DNA of 10,166 nt from Bacillota bacterium (GTDB lineage Bacteria; Bacillota; Clostridia; Oscillospirales; Ruminococcaceae), in the NCBI GenBank assembly GCA_023396215.1, contig JAEWWW010000077.1, positions 1 through 10,166 on the forward strand, written 5' to 3'. The notes below the pieces were generated by a model that saw only the letters and a list, made by a program, of their open reading frames with translations, was not told where the DNA came from and searched no databases. A program made the translations under genes and the position numbers. This document shows positions 5,947-10,166 of the stretch, piece by piece; position 1 is the first letter of the stretch, and every line of letters begins with the position of its first letter.

Positions 5947-7476
5947 TTACCAATCCTTTATATTATAGAAAATATCCTGCTCGGTTGCAACTATGTTTGA
6001 AGAAAAATTTGCAGAAAAGAGCACAACCCCCCGCCTGAAAACCAGCGGTACAAAGGGTGCCTCCTGCAAAAACAGTTGCGCAAACGTTTCAAAGGCTTCT
6101 CCCTGCTGCCGAAAATCGGCGTAGGCCTGCTGCAGCTCGGGGCTGGATACAATGCCGTATCCCGTTTGTCCCACTCCCGCCAGCATCTCGGTGCTATCCA
6201 TATTGTATGGTAGTTTTACTTCCCCTATGTAAAGGTCGTAGCTGCCTTCGGCAAGTTTTTGCAGATAATCGCGGTAGGAGGAGCGCTGCACCGCCACCTC
6301 GACGCCCAGTTGGTCGCAGCTTTGCACCAGCAGGCGGGCCAGCTCCTCTTTGTAGGAGCTTTCGCTGTTGAGCAGCAGCCGCAGGCTGAGGCGGCGGCCA
6401 AAGCGGTCGGTGCGGTAGCCGAAGCTGTCGCGGCCTTCATAGCCCATCTCGTCCAGCTTGTCCCCCAAAAGCTCGGTGCTGGAAAGCGGGGCCGGGGCGC
6501 TGTAGGGCGCCTGCACAAAGGCGGGGTTCACCGGCAGGTAGGCCGGTACCGCGAAGCCCATATAAACCTTTTCGGCCACATCATGCCGCTGGAGCGCCTC
6601 GTAGAGCACACTGCGCAGGGCCGGCAAGGCGGTGGGGCCGCCTGTGCCGTTGAGCCCCAGATAGACCATGTTGTTAAGCTGCACAATGCGGTAGCTGCTG
6701 CCGTAGGATTTGTTCCAGCTTGCGCGCATATCGGTAAAGAGATAGTCGATGGTACCTGCCTTGACCCCGTAGTTAAGGGCCTCGTTGTCGGTGACCTCCA
6801 CCAGATGGAAGGGCTTGCCCTCGCCGCCGTCAAAATGACCGGGGTTGGGGGTGAGCCGCAGCGCCGTGAAATCGGCGACATAACGGCCGCTGCCTATGGG
6901 TAGCGCGTCGCCCCCGGTTTCAGATTTGACGATTGGGAAAACCAGACTGGAGGCAAAAAAGCGGTCGGGGCGACTGAGCTGAATGACCAGACTGCGGCTG
7001 TCGGCAGGGTCGGCGGCAAAGGAGGCCACCGCCCCAAGCCCCGCGCCGTAGTAGCCCGACTGCATGGCCAGCGAGAGGGAGTAGGCCGCGTCGGCGGCGG
7101 TAACCGGGGTGTTATCCCAGAACCGGGCGTCCTCCCGCAGCCGCACGGTGCAGGTGGCGCCTTCCAGCGTTATCTCGGCCGCAAGGCGGTTTTCGGCCCC
7201 GTAGGTGGGGCTGATGGCTGCCAGCGGGTCGTACAGCAGGCCGCAAAGATGAAAGTTCTGCTGCGACTGGGTGGTGTAGGGGTTCATACCTCCATCGGCG
7301 TCGTAGGGCAGCAGGATATATTCTCTTTCTACCGCCGAAGTCTCCGGGCCACCGGAATCACCCTGGTCGGCGGGAGGCATTTCGGGCAGAGAGTTCTCCC
7401 CCGCTCCGCAGCCGGTGAGGGCCAGCAGGCAGGCGAGCAGCAGGGATGTTATCTGTTTTGCACGCTTTTGTATCAT
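5947..7476 (-). CDS. ABC transporter solute-binding lipoprotein, peptide/nickel type (SBP_bac_5)
   Basis: A 509-residue extracellular binding protein of the DppA/OppA class, anchored to the membrane by lipid and expected to deliver a ligand (often oligopeptides) to an ABC importer. The signal peptide MIQKRAKQITSLLLACLLAL ends in a lipobox LTGC with C23, followed by an acidic, Pro/Gly-rich linker. The family pattern is visible: NPYTTQSQQN and LLYDPLA near the start, then LREDARFWDNTPVTAADAAYSL, SGRYVA, the hinge and the later LLLNSESSYKEELARLL with YDLYIGEV. The start at 7476 has GAGGA six bases upstream. An in-frame ATG at 7539 also has a good site (GGAGG, 5 bases) but would add a 21-residue polar extension before the signal peptide. 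No permease or ATPase genes are near, so it is an orphan and the ligand cannot be told. No clear terminator separates it from yloU. Confidence 0.88.
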   Translation of the reverse strand: MIQKRAKQITSLLLACLLALTGCGAGENSLPEMPPADQGDSGGPETSAVEREYILLPYDADGGMNPYTTQSQQNFHLCGLLYDPLAAISPTYGAENRLAAEITLEGATCTVRLREDARFWDNTPVTAADAAYSLSLAMQSGYYGAGLGAVASFAADPADSRSLVIQLSRPDRFFASSLVFPIVKSETGGDALPIGSGRYVADFTALRLTPNPGHFDGGEGKPFHLVEVTDNEALNYGVKAGTIDYLFTDMRASWNKSYGSSYRIVQLNNMVYLGLNGTGGPTALPALRSVLYEALQRHDVAEKVYMGFAVPAYLPVNPAFVQAPYSAPAPLSSTELLGDKLDEMGYEGRDSFGYRTDRFGRRLSLRLLLNSESSYKEELARLLVQSCDQLGVEVAVQRSSYRDYLQKLAEGSYDLYIGEVKLPYNMDSTEMLAGVGQTGYGIVSSPELQQAYADFRQQGEAFETFAQLFLQEAPFVPLVFRRGVVLFSANFSSNIVATEQDIFYNIKDW

Positions 7477-7591
7477 ATCATTCCTCGGTTTTGGGCCAAC
7501 TGTGCCCCTCGCATCGCTTTCTTTTTGGCGCGGCTCCATCGGCTCCTCCGCCCGCGGGCGGGCAGGGCCGGGGCTGCCTTTCCGTTTAAGT

Positions 7592-7631
7592 AAAAATGAC
7601 AGGATGAGCGCATAAAGGCTCCTCCTGTCAT
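7592..7631 (-). terminator. Rho-independent terminator of spoVS
   Basis: Arms ATGACAGGA (7596-7604) and TCCTGTCAT (7623-7631) pair over 9 bp, continued inward by GAGC/GCTC (7606-7609 with 7618-7621) after one mismatch. On the leftward transcript the stem is followed by UUUU(U) from 7592-7596. It lies 24 bp after the spoVS stop codon and isolates spoVS from the solute-binding protein gene. The 7477-7590 stretch beyond it holds a 14-base GC palindrome at 7548-7561 and no recognisable promoter. Confidence 0.85.
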
Positions 7632-7654
7632 CATCTGCATAAGCCAAAAACCGT

Positions 7655-7915
7655 TTATCTGGGGGCCACAATCAGCTTAACGCCGGTGCGCTCCTCTTCG
7701 TCGATGACGACGGTAGTAAAAGCGGGCACGCTGATAAGGTCCATTCCGGCGGGGGCAAGATAGCCCCGGGCAATAATTACAGCCTTCACCGCCTGATTAA
7801 TAGCGCCTGCGCCTACCGCCTGAACCTCGACCTCGCCGCGTTCGCGGATGACACCTGCAATTGCGCCTGCTACGGAATTTGGTACCGATTTTGCCGAAAC
7901 CTTTAGTACTTCCAT
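7655..7915 (-). CDS. spoVS: Stage V sporulation protein S
   Basis: SpoVS is a small, highly conserved Alba-like nucleic-acid-binding protein of spore formers, needed for normal progress through later sporulation stages in Bacillus. The 86 residues match the usual length exactly and nearly the whole sequence follows the family: MEVLKVSAKSVPNSVAGAIAG, VGAGAINQAVKAVIIARGYLAP, IPAFT-type VPAFTTVVIDEEERTGVKLIV. The open frame extends 22 codons upstream, but the ATG at 7915 is preceded by AGGAGG at ten bases and gives the family N-terminus, so it is the start. It follows ymdB in the same orientation, as in Bacillus subtilis, 106 bp downstream, and has its own candidate promoter and terminator. Its presence implies an endospore-forming lineage. 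Confidence 0.96.
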   Translation of the reverse strand: MEVLKVSAKSVPNSVAGAIAGVIRERGEVEVQAVGAGAINQAVKAVIIARGYLAPAGMDLISVPAFTTVVIDEEERTGVKLIVAPR

Positions 7916-7969
7916 GATTGCGCTTCCTCCTGTGGTCCAATTGTTGCGACTACTTGGTACAGCATTACT

Positions 7970-7998
7970 AATATATACCAATTTTTAGGTTAGCGCAA
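7970..7998 (-). promoter_or_regulatory. Candidate promoter for spoVS
   Basis: Read on the minus strand: TTGCGC (7998-7993), a 17-bp spacer and TATATT (7975-7970). The -10 matches five of six consensus bases, the -35 three of six. It lies between ymdB and spoVS, about 55 bp before the spoVS start. In Bacillus spoVS is under SigH; I do not see a clear SigH pattern here. No terminator follows ymdB, so read-through is also likely. Confidence 0.4.
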
Positions 7999-8021
7999 GA
8001 GAGTTTTGGAAGATTTGTAAA

Positions 8022-8789
8022 TTATTCAATATTTAGCCTTTCAATTTTATATGTTTTGCCGGTATTTTTGTCAATTTCCAGCAAAACGCCGGACATCCTG
8101 TGGGCGGTGAATGCATTTTCAAACCGAACAGGCAGATGAGTACGCAAACGTTGTATGGCCAGCTCGGGTTTGACGCCCAGTACCGAGTCGAAGCTGCCGC
8201 ACATGCCAAGGTCGGTGATATAGCCGGTGCCCCCCGGCAGCACCCGTTCGTCGGCGGTTTGCACATGGGTGTGGGTACCCACCACGGCGGAAACCCTGCC
8301 ATCCAGATAGAAGGCCATGGCCAGCTTTTCGGAGGTGGCCTCGGCGTGAAAATCCACCAGAATGTTGGGGGTGTCAATCTCCCGCAACAGCCTGTCGATG
8401 CAGTCGAAGGGGTTCTCCAGATAATCCATATACACCACCCCCTGCAGGTTGACGACACACAGGCGGTAGCTACCCGCGTCATAGACGGTATAGCCCTTGC
8501 CGGGCGCGCTTGGGTGCAGGTTCGCCGGGCGCAGCAGCCAGTCGGCCTCCTCCATGATGGGGTAGATTTCGCGCCTGCGCAGGCCGTGGTTGCCGGTGGT
8601 GATGATGCCCACCCCGCTATCCATCAGGTGGTTTGCGCTGTGGGGCAGGATGCCGTTGCCCTCGGCTGAGTTTTCGCCGTTGGCTATCACAAGGTCGACG
8701 GCGTACTGCGTTTTTACCGCAGGCAGCCTGCTGCGCACAAAGTCGCAGCCGCCCTGTCCAACCACATCCCCCAGCATCAATACCCGCAT
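8022..8789 (-). CDS. ymdB: YmdB family metallophosphoesterase
   Basis: Cytoplasmic phosphodiesterase with activity on 2',3'-cyclic nucleotides in Bacillus, where it affects the choice between motility and biofilm formation. The 255-residue protein has the dinuclear-metal motifs in order: GDVVG (D8), NGEN (37-40), GNH (66-68), DFHAEATSEK (H148, E150) and GTHTHVQTAD (H173, H175), then YITDLGMCG. All metal-binding residues I can place are present. One departure: after GNH the family usually has TWD (GNHTWDKKEI in B. subtilis), here GLR (GNHGLRRREI). The ATG at 8789 has GAGG seven bases upstream. It precedes spoVS as in many Firmicutes, but rny, often just upstream, is absent. Confidence 0.95.
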   Translation of the reverse strand: MRVLMLGDVVGQGGCDFVRSRLPAVKTQYAVDLVIANGENSAEGNGILPHSANHLMDSGVGIITTGNHGLRRREIYPIMEEADWLLRPANLHPSAPGKGYTVYDAGSYRLCVVNLQGVVYMDYLENPFDCIDRLLREIDTPNILVDFHAEATSEKLAMAFYLDGRVSAVVGTHTHVQTADERVLPGGTGYITDLGMCGSFDSVLGVKPELAIQRLRTHLPVRFENAFTAHRMSGVLLEIDKNTGKTYKIERLNIE

Positions 8790-8855
8790 CTTTATACCTC
8801 ACTGTCTGGCATTTGCCTTATGCCGGCAGGCCCCGCAGGCGCCCCCGGCAAAGCT

Positions 8856-8884
8856 ATTATACACGAAACCTGTGGATTTTAAAA
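8856..8884 (-). promoter_or_regulatory. Candidate promoter for ymdB
   Basis: On the minus strand a perfect TATAAT (8861-8856) is preceded at 17 bp by TTTTAA (8884-8879), a poor -35. The start site would be near 8849, giving a leader of about 60 nt that contains a TGCCGG/CCGGCA hairpin (8821-8826 with 8845-8850). Confidence 0.5.
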
Positions 8885-8932
8885 GGAAAAGGATTGTTTC
8901 CTCTGCAAATTATGCCTGCCACCCTTTCTTTT

Positions 8933-8961
8933 TTGACACCCAAGGAAAAAGCAGCTATACT
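8933..8961 (+). promoter_or_regulatory. Near-consensus sigma-A promoter of a putative small RNA
   Basis: TTGACA (8933-8938, perfect), a 17-bp spacer (8939-8955) and TATACT (8956-8961, five of six). It reads right, opposite to both flanking genes ymdB and pgsA, and the predicted start near 8968 leads straight into a hairpin and a terminator with no ORF of note. It is the best promoter match I noticed in the window. Confidence 0.7.
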
Positions 8962-8967
8962 AAGGCC

Positions 8968-9082
8968 AAAAAGTGGGGGTTGTGTGCGGCGATTAACCAC
9001 TAACGGTCAATTGCCCATCCACTGATAAAATTGTACGGCAGATAAAAGGAAGGATTCGTCGATGACGAATCCTTCCTTTTTT
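8968..9082 (+). ncRNA. Putative small RNA between ymdB and pgsA
   Basis: Bounded by the TTGACA/TATACT promoter and a 17-bp terminator stem, the transcript would be about 115 nt. The 5' part folds well. AGTGG (8972-8976) pairs with CCACT (9019-9023), closing an asymmetric internal loop. Within it GGCGATT (8988-8994) pairs with AATTGCC (9009-9015) over 7 bp with one G-U, then after one mismatch ACC/GGT (8996-8998 with 9005-9007) with loop ACTAAC. A 20-nt linker rich in A (9024-9043) joins this to the terminator. No ORF with a ribosome-binding site lies inside. It overlaps neither neighbour, so it is not an antisense RNA to them, and no rightward gene follows, so it is not a leader. I do not recognise it as 6S, tmRNA, SRP or RNase P RNA. 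A trans-acting regulator is the simplest guess. Confidence 0.5.
9044..9082. terminator. Strong bidirectional terminator
   Basis: AAAAGGAAGGATTCGTC (9044-9060) and GACGAATCCTTCCTTTT (9064-9080) form a perfect 17-bp stem with a GAT loop. The rightward transcript continues the arm with TT, giving six U; the leftward one ends in UUUUA. It would end both the putative small RNA and the rimO-pgsA operon, whose stop codon is 72 bp away. The 9083-9153 interval between shows nothing else. Confidence 0.92.
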
Positions 9083-9153
9083 ACTGTAAATAGGGGCAAC
9101 CAAAATACCTGCCGTTCACCCTATGCCTCTCGATGTATCTGCCCCCGCAAATA

Positions 9154-9717
9154 TTACTTTGTGTCGGAAAGCAGATCCTTACTGGCGGCGAGGTACTCAT
9201 AGCAGGAGGAGAGGGAGAACCAGGTCATGGCCGCCATGCCCGCCCAATAGAGGGCCAGCCCCACGCTGCCGTAGGCGGCGGGCAGCACTCCCAATGCCGC
9301 AAAAAACAGCACGCCGCAAATCCACACCATCTGGATGGCGGTCTTAATCTTGCCGCCCGCCCCGGCGGCAATCACCCTGCCGGAAAGCGACGCCACCAGC
9401 CGCACCGAGGTGACCAGAAACTCGCGCCCCACGATGATGATAACCACCACCACCGGCATGGCGAACCGGTCGATGAAGCAGAGCAGGGCCGAAACCACCA
9501 GCAGCTTATCTGCCAGCGGGTCCATAAACTTGCCGAAGTTGGTAACCAGATTGTGCTTGCGGGCCAGATAGCCGTCGAGGAAGTCGGTAAACGAGGCGGC
9601 GGCAAACAGCCCCAGCGCCCACCAGTAGTTTCCGGGCAGCTGCGGCAGCAGCATGGCTGCTACAAAGAAAGGAACCATAATCATGCGGGCGACGGTCAGT
9701 TTGTTCGGTGTGTTCAT
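9154..9717 (-). CDS. pgsA: CDP-diacylglycerol--glycerol-3-phosphate 3-phosphatidyltransferase
   Basis: Integral membrane enzyme that makes phosphatidylglycerophosphate, the committed step to phosphatidylglycerol. The 187 residues carry the complete CDP-alcohol phosphotransferase signature: D45, D48-G49, A52-R53, G62, D66 and D70 at the exact family spacing. Hydrophobic segments lie at about 8-24, 31-48, 70-95, 120-145 and 150-170, giving a multi-pass protein. A GGAGG seven bases before the ATG lies inside the end of rimO, and the start overlaps the rimO stop as ATGA, so the two are translationally coupled. rimO-pgsA is a common Clostridia order. The genes that usually follow (cinA, recA) are absent; a terminator comes instead. 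Confidence 0.95.
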   Translation of the reverse strand: MNTPNKLTVARMIMVPFFVAAMLLPQLPGNYWWALGLFAAASFTDFLDGYLARKHNLVTNFGKFMDPLADKLLVVSALLCFIDRFAMPVVVVIIIVGREFLVTSVRLVASLSGRVIAAGAGGKIKTAIQMVWICGVLFFAALGVLPAAYGSVGLALYWAGMAAMTWFSLSSCYEYLAASKDLLSDTK

Positions 9718-10166
9718 GGCGCATCCTCCGTTATTAGTCTGCCCACAAGATCATAGCCTTCAGCATCGGTAATTTCTACCTCTACAAAATCCCCCGGCTT
9801 GTGGCCGGTTTTGCTCGCAAAATAAATGCGGGTATCGATATCGGGGGCGTCCATATAGCTGCGCCCGCCGTAAAGGCCCCGGTCGGGGTCAAAGCCCTCC
9901 ACCAGCAGCTGCAGGCGGCGGCCCAGCTGGCTTTGGCTAAAGTCGAAAGCCACCTGCATCTGACGCTCCATCACCAGCTCGGCCCGGCGGCGGCGGGTTT
10001 CTTCATCCAGCAGGCCGGGCATTTCGCCCGCGGGGGTATCTTCCTCCTGCGAATAGGCAAAGCAGCCCAGCCGCTCGAAGCGGGCCTGCCCCACAAAGTC
10101 GCAAAGGGCCTCGAACTGCTCCTCGGTTTCGCCGGGGAAGCCCGCAATCATGGTGGTGCGCACCAC
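9714..10166 (-). CDS. rimO: Ribosomal protein S12 methylthiotransferase RimO, C-terminal part
   Basis: RimO is a radical-SAM enzyme with two iron-sulfur clusters that adds a methylthio group to an aspartate of ribosomal protein S12. Only the last 150 residues are in the window; the gene continues past the right edge, so the apparent valine start is not a real start and the CxxxCxxC cluster lies outside. Visible are the end of the radical-SAM barrel (RTTMIAGFPGETEEQF, then FAYSQEEDTPA) and the C-terminal TRAM domain. GRSYMDAPDID in that domain is the RimO form; the tRNA enzyme MiaB differs there. The stop overlaps the pgsA start. Confidence 0.94.
   Translation of the reverse strand: MVRTTMIAGFPGETEEQFEALCDFVGQARFERLGCFAYSQEEDTPAGEMPGLLDEETRRRRAELVMERQMQVAFDFSQSQLGRRLQLLVEGFDPDRGLYGGRSYMDAPDIDTRIYFASKTGHKPGDFVEVEITDAEGYDLVGRLITEDAP

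Overview
The base composition and gene content point to a spore-forming, Gram-positive member of the Clostridia with a fairly GC-rich chromosome, most likely in the Oscillospiraceae/Ruminococcaceae group (inference). The markers are spoVS, the yloU-yloV pair, ymdB, a Clostridia-type topoisomerase IV A subunit and a lipoprotein-type solute-binding protein. Almost everything is chromosomal housekeeping. I see no insertion sequence, phage module, CRISPR array, tRNA or rRNA.

Layout. Positions 179-2419 (+) encode a type II topoisomerase A subunit (ParC-like). A 389-bp intergenic stretch follows (2420-2808), rich in potential hairpins, with a possible promoter reading right. A small XRE-type repressor (2809-3099, -) is divergent from an unrecognised 67-residue protein (3225-3428, +). 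A strong bidirectional terminator (3562-3610) separates that pair from the leftward genes for a FakA/YloV fatty-acid kinase (3660-5303) and an Asp23/YloU protein (5343-5696). The leader of the Asp23 gene holds a 15-bp inverted repeat that would bury its ribosome-binding site, plus two further hairpins. Upstream lies an orphan extracellular solute-binding lipoprotein (5947-7476, -), then spoVS (7655-7915, -) with its own terminator, ymdB (8022-8789, -), pgsA (9154-9717, -), and the 3' part of rimO (9714-10166, -, cut by the window edge).

How it fits together. rimO and pgsA overlap by ATGA and are surely co-transcribed. ymdB and spoVS are neighbours in many Firmicutes and here may share transcription, with an extra promoter before spoVS. 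The usual cinA/recA/rny block between pgsA and ymdB is missing. In its place is a 364-bp intergenic region holding a near-consensus promoter (TTGACA, 17 bp, TATACT) that reads right, away from the orientation of both neighbours. It is followed by a well-formed hairpin and a 17-bp-stem terminator. This is the best candidate in the window for something undescribed: a roughly 115-nt small RNA. The second candidate is the putative RNA switch in the Asp23 leader.
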